Assembly (NCBI RefSeq): GCF_016107395.1
Contig: NZ_JAAIKO010000014.1
Span: 88,121 to 152,120 of the forward strand
DNA from: Streptomyces fildesensis
Lineage (GTDB): Bacteria; Actinomycetota; Actinomycetes; Streptomycetales; Streptomycetaceae
DNA length: 64,000 bases
Reading direction: 5' to 3'
This document shows, one piece after another, positions 15,810 through 23,771 of the stretch; positions within the stretch are counted from its first letter, which is position 1; each line of letters begins with the position of its first letter. Position numbers and translations under genes: made by a program. The notes beneath the pieces are model-generated. The model was not told the origin of the DNA and ran no database searches. It saw nothing but the letters and a program-made list of their open reading frames with translations.

Positions 15810-17252
15810 TCATTCTCCCGTGTCCCGCGCGCCGCCTGTCGCCAGGGTCGTGGCCAGGGAGGTCAGTACCTCGTCGGCCGCCTTGCGGGCGCTGGCGACA
15901 CAGGCCGGAATCCCGACCCCGTCGTACACCGCGCCGCAGACCGCGAGCCCCGGCAGCTTCCCGACCTGCTCGCGGATCCTGGCGACGCGCTCGACATGAC
16001 CGACCGGGTACTGCGGCAGTCCGCCGTCCCAGCGGGTGACACGGGCCGCGACGGGCGCCGCGGACAGCCCGATGGCCTCGCCCAGGTCGCGCCGCGACAG
16101 GCGGACGAGATCGGTGTCGTCCCAGGCCAGGTCCGCCTCGTCGCCGTGCCGGCCGACGGAGGTGCGCAGCAGGAAGGTGTCGGGTCCGGCCTCGTTGATC
16201 CATCCCCACTTGTGGGAGGAGAAGGTGGACGCCTTGATCGTCTTTCCGTCGACCGGCGGCACCAGGAAGCCGGTGCCCTTCGGCATCCGCAGCACGTCGC
16301 GCCGCCGGAACGCCATGGTGACCAGCGCCATGCTGGCGTACTCCACCGCCGACAGCTCCGCGGCGGCGACGGGTGACTCGGCCGCCAGCAGCCGGGCGGC
16401 GGCCGGGGCGGGCGCGGCGATCAGGACGGCGTCCGCGTCGAGCACCCGGTCGCCGACGGTGACCTGCCAGCCGCCCGCGGTGCGCCGCAGCTCCCTGGCC
16501 GGCGCGCCGGTCTCGATGGTGACGCCGGCGGCCCGGCACGCCTCGGCGACGGCGACCGGCAGCTGACCGACGCCCCCGCGGATGCCCATGAAGACCGGTC
16601 CGTCCGGGGCGGCCTTGGCGGCGCGCCGCTGGACACCGCGCACGGCCTCGATGAGGGAGCGTCCCGACCGGGCCGCCTCGAAGAGCTGCGGCATGGCCGC
16701 GCGCAGCGAGATCTCGTAGGCGTTGCCCGCGTACACCCCGCCGAGCAGCGGCTCCACCAGCCGGTCGACGACCTCGTGGCCGAGCCGCGCGGCGACGTAC
16801 TCACCCACGGCGACGTCCTCGCCGATCTTCGTCCGGGGCAGTACGTGGTCCAGCGGCAGCCTGGCCAGGCCCGCGGGTGACAGCAGGCCGGAGGCCGCGA
16901 GAGGGCCCAGATCGCCGGGGACTCCCATGACGTGCCCCTGGGGCAGCGCCCGCAGCCGGCCCCGGGTCCACACGGCGGCACCCGACACCGCGGGCGGCTC
17001 CAGCCGGTCGCCGAGCCCCACCTCGCGGGCCAGCGCGACCGCTTCCGGCCGGCGCGCGAGCATCGACTCGGCGCCCAGGTCCACGGGCACGCCGGCGATC
17101 TCGTCCGCGTACAGCTTTCCGCCGAGCCGGGCCGATCCCTCCAGCACCGTCACCCGCGCGCCGCCTCCGGCCAGGAAGTGGGCGGCGGCGAGTCCGGAGA
17201 CGCCGCCGCCGACGACGATCACATGCCCTGTTCCGCGGTGTGTGTCGGTCAT
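15810..17252 (-). CDS. hemY: Coproporphyrinogen III oxidase (protoporphyrinogen-oxidase family)
   Basis: 480-residue FAD enzyme with the N-terminal dinucleotide motif VIVVGGGVSGLAAAHFL and VTVLEGSARLGGKL, a central KAAPDGPVFMGIRGGVGQLP, and a C-terminal ALPQYPVGHVER-type segment with VCGAVYDGVGIPACV. In actinobacteria this enzyme oxidises coproporphyrinogen III ahead of iron insertion and HemQ. ATG 17252 has GTGGAGG at the right distance; the frame runs on upstream only as an antisense shadow of the DUF4349 gene. Divergent from that lipoprotein. Confidence 0.92.
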   Translation of the reverse strand: MTDTHRGTGHVIVVGGGVSGLAAAHFLAGGGARVTVLEGSARLGGKLYADEIAGVPVDLGAESMLARRPEAVALAREVGLGDRLEPPAVSGAAVWTRGRLRALPQGHVMGVPGDLGPLAASGLLSPAGLARLPLDHVLPRTKIGEDVAVGEYVAARLGHEVVDRLVEPLLGGVYAGNAYEISLRAAMPQLFEAARSGRSLIEAVRGVQRRAAKAAPDGPVFMGIRGGVGQLPVAVAEACRAAGVTIETGAPARELRRTAGGWQVTVGDRVLDADAVLIAAPAPAAARLLAAESPVAAAELSAVEYASMALVTMAFRRRDVLRMPKGTGFLVPPVDGKTIKASTFSSHKWGWINEAGPDTFLLRTSVGRHGDEADLAWDDTDLVRLSRRDLGEAIGLSAAPVAARVTRWDGGLPQYPVGHVERVARIREQVGKLPGLAVCGAVYDGVGIPACVASARKAADEVLTSLATTLATGGARDTGE

Positions 17253-17402
17253 GCCTCCACTGTCCCAGATTCCCGAACGAGCTCTAAACGTGACCGCTTC
17301 GGAACCGGGGATCCGAAACCCCGGCCGCCCTCTCCACGTCGTATCGCCAACACCGGTTCCATCACCGGTTTCCTGCCGGTGAACGATCTCTGGGGGAGTT
17401 CG

Positions 17403-18371
17403 ATGCGCCAGCCGACCACCATCCGCCGCAGACCTTTCGCGGCCCTCGCCGCCGCCGCGCTGACAGCCACGCTCACCGTCTCGGGGTGCGGTGCCGCAGG
17501 CTCGTCGGCGAAGGACGACAGCGCGGACAAGGCCGCCTCGGCCCCGCACCAGGCGGACGCGAAGGGTGCGGTGGACGCGCCGTCCGCGGCTCCGGGCACC
17601 GCGAAGGGCGCCACCACCAAGACCCCCGTGCCGTCCCAGAACTACGTGGTGCGCACCGCGACGCTCAGCGTCGAGGCGAAGGACAGCGTCGCCGCCGCCC
17701 TCGCGTCGGCACGGACCACGGTCACCGGCGCGGGCGGCTACGTGGGCGACGAGAACACCAGCCGCGACAGCCAGGGCCTGGAGCACTCCACCATCACCCT
17801 GCGGGTGCCGCCGGACTCCTACGACAAGGTGCTGAACGATCTCGCCGGCCTCGGCAGGCTGATCGAACGCAAGGTCAGCACCGAGGACGTCACCAGCCAG
17901 GTGGTGGATGTGGAGAGCCGCATCCGCTCGCAGCAGGCGAGCCTCGCGCGGGTGCGGGAGCTGATGAGCCGGACCACGCAGCTCAGCGACGTGGTCACTC
18001 TTGAGGGTGAACTCAGCACCAGGGAAGCCAATTTGGAAGCGTTGCAGGCCCAGCAGGCGTCGTTGAAGGAGCGGACGAACCTGGCGACCGTCACGCTGGT
18101 GCTGTCCGAGCCGGAACACCCCGCCTCCGCGCCGCCGCCGAAGAAGGACGACGGTTTCTGGGAGTCGGTCGGGAACGCGCTGGGCACCGGCTGGCACGCC
18201 TTCTACGTGACGCTGCGCGGGATCCTGATCGTGCTCTCGGTGGCGCTGCCGTTCGCCGCTCTGGGCCTCGCCGGCTGGTTCGTCTTCGTCGTCGTCCGCC
18301 GCAGGCTCGCCCCGCCGGCCGTGGTGCCGGACGGGGAGAACGTGACGGCGGAGGCCGTGACCGAGGAGTAG
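17403..18371 (+). CDS. DUF4349 lipoprotein
   Basis: 322 residues. Lipoprotein signal with lipobox TVSGC (Cys near residue 28), then a disordered Ala/Lys linker and the DUF4349 domain from about 80: YVVRTATLSVEAKDSV, GGYVGDENTSRDS, STITLRVPPDSYDKVL. A coiled coil (about 165-215, DVESRIRSQQASLARVRELM...) precedes a C-terminal membrane helix (about 262-295). It is therefore anchored at both ends, as is typical of the family. RBS GGGGGAG. Function unknown; its place among heme genes is conserved in my recollection of Streptomyces but may be incidental. Confidence 0.85.
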   Translation: MRQPTTIRRRPFAALAAAALTATLTVSGCGAAGSSAKDDSADKAASAPHQADAKGAVDAPSAAPGTAKGATTKTPVPSQNYVVRTATLSVEAKDSVAAALASARTTVTGAGGYVGDENTSRDSQGLEHSTITLRVPPDSYDKVLNDLAGLGRLIERKVSTEDVTSQVVDVESRIRSQQASLARVRELMSRTTQLSDVVTLEGELSTREANLEALQAQQASLKERTNLATVTLVLSEPEHPASAPPPKKDDGFWESVGNALGTGWHAFYVTLRGILIVLSVALPFAALGLAGWFVFVVVRRRLAPPAVVPDGENVTAEAVTEE

Positions 18372-18380
18372 AGAGCCCCG

Positions 18381-19424
18381 TCAGACCTCGGTGGTGCGGT
18401 GCACGAAGTCCACGAGGCGGGTGAGCGCGTCGGGGTCGGTGCTGGGCAGGACGCCATGGCCGAGGTTGAAGATGTGGCCGGGCAGATCGGTCGCCGAGTA
18501 GAGCACCTCGCGGGTCTTCGTCTCGACGGCGGACGTCGGGGCGAAGAGCACCGCCGGGTCGAGGTTCCCCTGGAGCGCCTTGTGGGGGCCGACCCGGCGG
18601 GCCGCCTCGTTGAGCGGAACGCGCCAGTCGACCCCGACGACGTCCGCGCCGGCCTCGCCCATCAGCCCGAGCAGTTCGCCGGTGCCGACACCGAAGTGGA
18701 TCCGCGGTACGCCGTAGCCGGCGACGGCCTCGAAGACCTTCACCGAGGACGGCATGACATAGCGCCGGTAGTCCTCGGGCGAGAGCGCGCCGACCCAGGA
18801 GTCGAAGAGCTGGACGGCGCTGGCGCCGGCCTCGATCTGCACCTTGAGGAAGGCGGCGGTGATGTCGGCGAGCCGGTCCAGCAGATCGGCCCACAGTTCG
18901 GGGTCGCCGTACATGAGCGCCTTGGTGCGCTCGTGGTTGCGGGACGGGCCGCCCTCGACGAGGTAGCTGGCGAGGGTGAAGGGCGCGCCCGCGAAGCCGA
19001 TGAGCGGGGTCTCGCCCAGCTCTCCGGTGAGCATCCCGATGGCCTCGGTCACGTACTTCACGTCGTCCGGCTCGAGCGCGCGCAGCCGGCCGAGGTCGGC
19101 GCGGGTACGGATCGGCTGCTCGACGACCGGACCGACGCCGGGCTTGATGTCGAGATCGAGGCCGATGGCCTTGAGGGGGACGACGATGTCGCTGAAGTAG
19201 ATGGCCGCGTCGACCTTGTGGCGGCGCACCGGCTGGAGCGTGATCTCGGTGACCATGTCGGGCCGCATGCAGGACTCCAGCATGGCGGTGCCCTCACGGA
19301 GCTTGAGGTACTCGGGCAGCGATCGGCCGGCCTGCCGCATGAACCACACCGGGGTGTGCGGCACGGACTGACGCCGACAGGCGCGGATGAACGGGGAAGC
19401 AGCGGTCTGCTGGTGCGCACTCAC
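18381..19424 (-). CDS. hemE: Uroporphyrinogen decarboxylase
   Basis: 347-residue HemE converting uroporphyrinogen III to coproporphyrinogen III. The N-terminal signature TPVWFMRQAGRSLPEY, the FSDIVVPLKAIG segment containing the catalytic Asp, GFAGAPFTLASYLVEG, and GNLDPAVL are all present. GTG 19424 gives the standard family length; the RBS is weak (GAAG). Together with hemY and hemQ it covers three steps of the coproporphyrin-dependent pathway in this interval. Divergent from the DUF3000 gene. Confidence 0.94.
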   Translation of the reverse strand: MSAHQQTAASPFIRACRRQSVPHTPVWFMRQAGRSLPEYLKLREGTAMLESCMRPDMVTEITLQPVRRHKVDAAIYFSDIVVPLKAIGLDLDIKPGVGPVVEQPIRTRADLGRLRALEPDDVKYVTEAIGMLTGELGETPLIGFAGAPFTLASYLVEGGPSRNHERTKALMYGDPELWADLLDRLADITAAFLKVQIEAGASAVQLFDSWVGALSPEDYRRYVMPSSVKVFEAVAGYGVPRIHFGVGTGELLGLMGEAGADVVGVDWRVPLNEAARRVGPHKALQGNLDPAVLFAPTSAVETKTREVLYSATDLPGHIFNLGHGVLPSTDPDALTRLVDFVHRTTEV

Positions 19425-19501
19425 GCGTTGAATCTTCGCACGCGCCGGGATGCGACCCACGCGCCCGGGTGTTGCTCCACCCGTGGAGGCCGTGGGCGGC
19501 C

Positions 19502-19507
19502 TAGTCT
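19502..19507 (+). promoter_or_regulatory. -10 box of a probable leaderless promoter (DUF3000)
   Basis: TAGTCT is seven bases upstream of ATG 19515, with no RBS between. The spacing fits transcription starting at the A of the start codon. Confidence 0.45.
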
Positions 19508-19514
19508 TCCGGGC

Positions 19515-20141
19515 ATGGCAGCGGTTCACGGGCACCTTGCGGACGGGGACGGCGCACCACTCCCCTTCCAGCGCGCGGTAGACGCGTTGAGTTCCGCGCG
19601 GGTACAGCCCGAAGTGGAGATCGATACGACAGCTCCGCCCAAGCGTCTCGCGTCGTACGCGTACGCGCTGGAGGCCGCGGTCGTGGTGGACGGCGAGGAG
19701 CTGGCCGACGGCCGGCTCATCCTGCTCCACGAACCGGACGGCCATGAGGCCTGGAACGGTACGTTCCGGCTGGTCACGCTGGTGCGCGCCGATCTGGAGC
19801 CGGAGATGGCGGTGGACCCGCTGCTGCCCGAGGTGAGCTGGTCGTGGCTGACCGGCGCCCTGGAGGCGCGCGGCGCGGAGTACACCGAACCGAGCGGCAC
19901 GGTCTCGCGCAGTTCCTCGCACTACTTCGGCGGGATCGCGGAGCGGCCCGACGCGACGGCGATCGAGATCCGGGCGTCCTGGACACCGACCGAGGGCCCG
20001 GACGGGATCCCCGCCGTCGTGGACCACCTGGCGGCCTGGTGCGATCTGCTCTGCGCGTGCGCGGGGCTGCCGCCCACCGAGGGCCATGAGTCGCAGGACC
20101 TGCCCGGCGGCGTCGTGCCGATGCCCAAGCGGCGCGGCTGA
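19515..20141 (+). CDS. DUF3000 family protein
   Basis: 208 residues, a conserved actinobacterial protein of unknown function. Visible family sequence: FQRAVDALSSARVQPEVEI, LASYAYALEAAVVV, EAWNGTFRLVTLVRADLEPEMA, SWSWLTGALEARGAEY and the C-terminal DHLAAWCDLLCACAGLPP. No membrane segments or catalytic motifs. ATG 19515 follows a -10-like box directly, so the mRNA is probably leaderless. In my memory it usually sits between hemE and an orphan response regulator near ribonuclease D, as here. Confidence 0.85.
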   Translation: MAAVHGHLADGDGAPLPFQRAVDALSSARVQPEVEIDTTAPPKRLASYAYALEAAVVVDGEELADGRLILLHEPDGHEAWNGTFRLVTLVRADLEPEMAVDPLLPEVSWSWLTGALEARGAEYTEPSGTVSRSSSHYFGGIAERPDATAIEIRASWTPTEGPDGIPAVVDHLAAWCDLLCACAGLPPTEGHESQDLPGGVVPMPKRRG

Positions 20142-20260
20142 CTGCCCGTCCGGTATCCACGTACTTCCGCCCGTTTTCCCGGTATTCCGGCGCGGTTCCG
20201 CCGCGCACCCACCCGCCGCTCAACATGATCTTGTTCGAGTGAGCGTCCGATTTGCCGGAA

Positions 20261-20274
20261 TTGTTACTCAACAA
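20261..20274. promoter_or_regulatory. Inverted repeat in an AT-rich upstream region
   Basis: TTGTT-actc-AACAA, in the 219-bp gap before the response regulator. The surrounding bases (about 20220-20290) are much more AT-rich than the rest of the window. Possible promoter/operator of the downstream gene. Confidence 0.35.
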
Positions 20275-20360
20275 ATCGTGATCATTCCCTAAAGGCCGGG
20301 GCAATTGCTGCCGAAGGAGACTGTGACCCTCTCAGTCCCCCCTTCGCCACAGGAGGCCCG

Positions 20361-21026
20361 GTGTCAGTTCTTCTCGAGCAGCCCACGAGCCTGGTCGCCT
20401 ACCGTCCGAACAAGCCGACGGCCATGGTCGTCGTCGCCGACCCCCGCGTCCGATCCACCGTCACCCGGCACCTGTGGGCGCTCGGTGTGCGCGATGTGAT
20501 CGAAGCCTCGTCGATCGCCGAGGCCCGGCCCCGGGTCAGCAGCCCCCGCGACATCTGCGTAGCCGATGTCCACCTCCCCGACGGTTCCGGCCTGACCCTT
20601 CTCGCCGAGACCCGCGCGGCCGGCTGGCCGAACGGCCTCGCGCTCTCCGCCGCCGATGACATCGGCGCCGTCCGCAACGCACTCGCGGGCGGCGTCAAGG
20701 GATACGTCGTCACCGGTACCCGCAACAACCTCGGCGGCATGCCGGGCCGTCCCGGCGCCGCGCCGGTCGGTTCGGCGGGCGCCCGTATGCAGCGCCGCCC
20801 GCCCGGCACGCCCGGCCACCCCGGTGGCTACCGCGAGCTCTCCGGCCGCGAGGTCGAGGTGCTGCGACTGGTCGCCGAAGGCCAGTCGAACAAGGCGATC
20901 GGCGTCTCGATGGGCCTGTCCGCGCTCACCGTGAAGAGCCACCTGGCCCGTATCGCCCGCAAGCTCGGCACCGGCGACCGGGCCGGAATGGTCGCTGTCG
21001 CCCTGCGTACGGGCATCATCCACTAG
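20361..21026 (+). CDS. Orphan LuxR-type response regulator with atypical receiver
   Basis: 221 residues. The receiver-like domain (about 20-115) has a candidate phosphoacceptor Asp69 (CVADVHLPDGSG), but the acidic pocket is reduced to Ala26-Asp27 (VVVADPRV) where typical regulators have two acids. The usual Lys region is VKGYV. A Gly/Pro-rich linker (about 125-150) leads to a good LuxR HTH: YRELSGREVEVLRLVAEGQSNKAIGVSMGLSALTVKSHLARIARKL. No kinase is adjacent. Such receivers may work without phosphorylation or bind a ligand; that is inference. GTG start preceded by GGAGG. Confidence 0.85.
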   Translation: MSVLLEQPTSLVAYRPNKPTAMVVVADPRVRSTVTRHLWALGVRDVIEASSIAEARPRVSSPRDICVADVHLPDGSGLTLLAETRAAGWPNGLALSAADDIGAVRNALAGGVKGYVVTGTRNNLGGMPGRPGAAPVGSAGARMQRRPPGTPGHPGGYRELSGREVEVLRLVAEGQSNKAIGVSMGLSALTVKSHLARIARKLGTGDRAGMVAVALRTGIIH

Positions 21027-21053
21027 CCCTCCCACACCCCCGCATGACCACTG

Positions 21054-21085
21054 CGCCCGTCGACGGAACGTTCCGTCGACGGGCG
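21054..21085. terminator. Perfect 32-bp palindrome between the regulator and rnd
   Basis: Arms 21054-21069 and 21070-21085 are exact complements with the centre at AAC|GTT. It lies 28 bases past the regulator stop and upstream of the rnd promoter. Most likely a rho-independent-type terminator hairpin; a protein-binding site is possible. Confidence 0.65.
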
Positions 21086-21100
21086 TTCGCGATACACGGA

Positions 21101-21106
21101 TACCCT
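21101..21106 (+). promoter_or_regulatory. -10 box of a probable leaderless promoter (rnd)
   Basis: TACCCT, six bases before GTG 21113, with no RBS in between. Confidence 0.4.
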
Positions 21107-21112
21107 TAGGGG

Positions 21113-22375
21113 GTGACCGACGCCCGAGAGACCGCAACAGAGGCTGCCCCGGCGCCGGTCCCGCTGCTGGACCCGCGCGAGGGAATCCCGCCGGTGACCG
21201 CCAGCCCGGAGGCCCTCGCAGACATCGTCGCGGCATTCGCCGCGGGCTCCGGTCCGGTCGCCGTGGATGCCGAGCGCGCGTCCGGATACCGCTACGGACA
21301 GCGGGCCTATCTGGTCCAGCTGCGCCGTACGGGAGCCGGGACCGCGCTGATCGACCCGGTCGGCTGCCCCGACCTGTCCACCTTGGGCGCTGCCCTCACC
21401 GACACCGAATGGGTGCTGCACGCCGCCACCCAGGACCTTCCGTGTCTCGACGAGATCGGTATGCGGCCCAAGAGCCTGTTCGACACCGAGCTGGCCGGCC
21501 GGCTCGCGGGCTTCCCCCGGGTCGGACTCGGCGCCATGGTCGAGAACGTCCTGGGGTTCGCCCTGGAGAAGGGCCACTCGGCCGTCGACTGGTCGACCCG
21601 CCCGCTCCCCGAGCCCTGGCTGCGGTACGCCGCGCTCGATGTCGAGCTGCTGGTCGACCTGCGGGACGCGCTCGAGGAGGAACTGCGCGAACAGGGCAAG
21701 CTGGACTGGGCGCTGCAGGAGTTCTCCGCCATCGCCACCGCTCCGCCGCCCTCGCCCCGGGTCGACCCGTGGCGGCGTACGTCGGGCATGCACAAGGTCC
21801 GCCGCCGCCGGCAGATCGGCGTGGTGCGCGAGCTGTGGCAGGCCCGCGACCAGGCCGCCCAGGAGCGGGACATCTCGCCGGGCCGCATCCTCACCGACGC
21901 CGCGATCGTCACGGCCGCCCTGGAGGGCCCGCCGAACGTGACGGTGCTCGCGACACTGCCCGGTTTCGGGCACCGGATGGGCCGCCGCCAGCTCGACCAG
22001 TGGCAGGCCGCGATCGACCGGGCCCGCGCCCTGCCGGAGCGGGAGCTGCCGCAGCCGGGACCGGCCTACGTCGGTCCCCCGCCGCCGCGCGCCTGGGCGG
22101 ACAAGGACCCGGTGGCGGCTGCCCGGCTGTCCGCCGCGCGGGCCGCGGTGGGCAAGCTCGCCGAGGAGCTGAACCTGCCGCAGGAGAACCTGATCACCCC
22201 GGACACCGTGCGCCGGCTGTGCTGGGACCCGCCGGCCGAGGCCACCACCGAGGAGGTCGCGGCGGTACTGACCGGCTACGGAGCGCGCGCCTGGCAGGTC
22301 GGGCTGACCGCGCCGATCCTCACGGCGGCCCTCGCCGCCCAGCCCCCGGCGGCTCCGGAGGCCCCTGCGCCGTAG
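21113..22375 (+). CDS. rnd: Ribonuclease D-like 3'-5' exonuclease (DEDD + HRDC)
   Basis: 420 residues. The DEDDy exonuclease core shows VAVDAERA (motif I), HAATQDLPCL (motif II) and YAALDVELLVDLRDALEEEL (motif III). HRDC-like RNA-binding regions occupy 220-300 and the C-terminus. Expected to trim 3' ends of stable RNAs such as tRNA precursors. GTG 21113 follows a -10-like element closely. A weak gap of 175 bases separates it from fadA. Confidence 0.9.
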   Translation: MTDARETATEAAPAPVPLLDPREGIPPVTASPEALADIVAAFAAGSGPVAVDAERASGYRYGQRAYLVQLRRTGAGTALIDPVGCPDLSTLGAALTDTEWVLHAATQDLPCLDEIGMRPKSLFDTELAGRLAGFPRVGLGAMVENVLGFALEKGHSAVDWSTRPLPEPWLRYAALDVELLVDLRDALEEELREQGKLDWALQEFSAIATAPPPSPRVDPWRRTSGMHKVRRRRQIGVVRELWQARDQAAQERDISPGRILTDAAIVTAALEGPPNVTVLATLPGFGHRMGRRQLDQWQAAIDRARALPERELPQPGPAYVGPPPPRAWADKDPVAAARLSAARAAVGKLAEELNLPQENLITPDTVRRLCWDPPAEATTEEVAAVLTGYGARAWQVGLTAPILTAALAAQPPAAPEAPAP

Positions 22376-22472
22376 GGCCCGTCCGGGTCGGCACCCCCGC
22401 GGAACCCGGCCGGGAACGGCCTCGTCGCATGTGACGTTCGCCGCTCCGGGCGGGGGGACTGTCCCCGTTGGT

Positions 22473-22484
22473 TACTGGCTAGTA
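22473..22484 (+). promoter_or_regulatory. Near-palindrome overlapping the fadA -10 region
   Basis: TACTGGCTAGTA, symmetrical except for the central pairs, overlaps a TAGCAT -10 candidate (22483-22488) about 65 bases before the fadA start. Plausible operator for a TetR-type fatty-acid regulator; assignment is inference only. Confidence 0.4.
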
Positions 22485-22550
22485 GCATGGGTGTCGTAGC
22501 CGCAGCCTCGCGCCCAGTGGCAGCGAATCCGCATCTGGAGGAGAGCCAAC

Positions 22551-23771
22551 GTGCCTCGTACCGCTAGGGACGTCGTCTTTGTCGACGGCGTCCGCACCCC
22601 GTTCGGCAAGGCGGGCCCGAAGGGCATTTACCACGAGACCCGTGCCGACGATCTCGTGATCAAGTGCATCCGGGAGCTGCTGCGGCGCAACCCGGAACTG
22701 CCCGCCGAGCGGATCGACGAGGTGGCTCTCGCCGCCACCACGCAGATCGGCGACCAGGGTCTGACCCTCGGCCGCACCGCCGGCATCCTGGCCGGCCTGC
22801 CGACCACGGTCCCCGGGTACTCGATCGACCGCATGTGTGCCGGCGCGATGACCGCGGTGACCGCGGTCGCCGGCGGCATCGCCTTCGGTGCGTACGACGT
22901 CGCCGTGGCCGGCGGTGTCGAGCACATGGGCCGTCACCCGATGGGTGAGGGCGTGGACCCGAACCCGCGCTTCGTCTCGGAGAAGCTGGTCGACGAGTCC
23001 GCCCTCTTCATGGGCATGACCGCGGAGAACCTGCACGACCGCTACCCGGCCATCACCAAGCAGCGCGTCGACGAGTACGCCGTGCGCAGCCAGGAGAAGG
23101 CCGCCAAGGCGTACGCCAACGGCAAGATCCAGCAGGACCTGGTGCCGGTCTCCGTGCGCAACAGCAACCCCGAGGCCGGCGAGACCGGCTGGGGTCTGGC
23201 GACCGCGGACGAGCCGATGCGCCCGGGCACCACCCTGGAGCAGCTGGCCGGCCTCAAGACGCCGTTCCGCGCCCACGGCCGGGTCACCGCGGGTAACGCG
23301 GCGGGCCTGAACGACGGCGCGACCGCGTCGCTGCTCGCCGCCGAGGACGTCGCCGTCGAGCTGGGCCTGCCGGTCCGGATGCGTCTGGTCTCGTACTCCT
23401 TCGTGGGTGTCGAGCCCGAGGTCATGGGCATCGGCCCGGTCCCGGCGACCGAGAAGGCGCTGGCGCAGGCCGGTCTGACGATCGACGACATCGGCCTCTT
23501 CGAGGCCAACGAGGCGTTCGCCGTCCAGGTGCTCGCCTTCCTCGACCACTTCGGCATCGCGGACGACGACCCGCGTGTCAACCAGTACGGCGGCGCGATC
23601 GCGTTCGGCCACCCGCTGGCCTCCTCCGGCGTCCGGCTGATGACGCAGCTGGCCCGCCAGTTCGAGGAGCAGCCGCACGTCCGCTACGGCCTGACGACCA
23701 TGTGCGTCGGGTTCGGCATGGGCGGAACGGTCATCTGGGAGAACCCGCACTTCGACGGAGGCAGCAAGTGA
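22551..23771 (+). CDS. fadA: Acetyl-CoA C-acyltransferase (beta-oxidation thiolase)
   Basis: 406-residue thiolase cleaving 3-ketoacyl-CoA. Catalytic Cys in DRMCAGAMTAV (near 92), the NEAFAVQVLAF segment, GHPLASSGVR (His) and the second Cys in TMCVGFGMGG are all in place. GTG 22551 with RBS GGAGGAG. The stop overlaps the start of the fadB-type gene by four bases (GTGA), so the two subunits of a trifunctional-like complex are translationally coupled. Confidence 0.94.
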   Translation: MPRTARDVVFVDGVRTPFGKAGPKGIYHETRADDLVIKCIRELLRRNPELPAERIDEVALAATTQIGDQGLTLGRTAGILAGLPTTVPGYSIDRMCAGAMTAVTAVAGGIAFGAYDVAVAGGVEHMGRHPMGEGVDPNPRFVSEKLVDESALFMGMTAENLHDRYPAITKQRVDEYAVRSQEKAAKAYANGKIQQDLVPVSVRNSNPEAGETGWGLATADEPMRPGTTLEQLAGLKTPFRAHGRVTAGNAAGLNDGATASLLAAEDVAVELGLPVRMRLVSYSFVGVEPEVMGIGPVPATEKALAQAGLTIDDIGLFEANEAFAVQVLAFLDHFGIADDDPRVNQYGGAIAFGHPLASSGVRLMTQLARQFEEQPHVRYGLTTMCVGFGMGGTVIWENPHFDGGSK

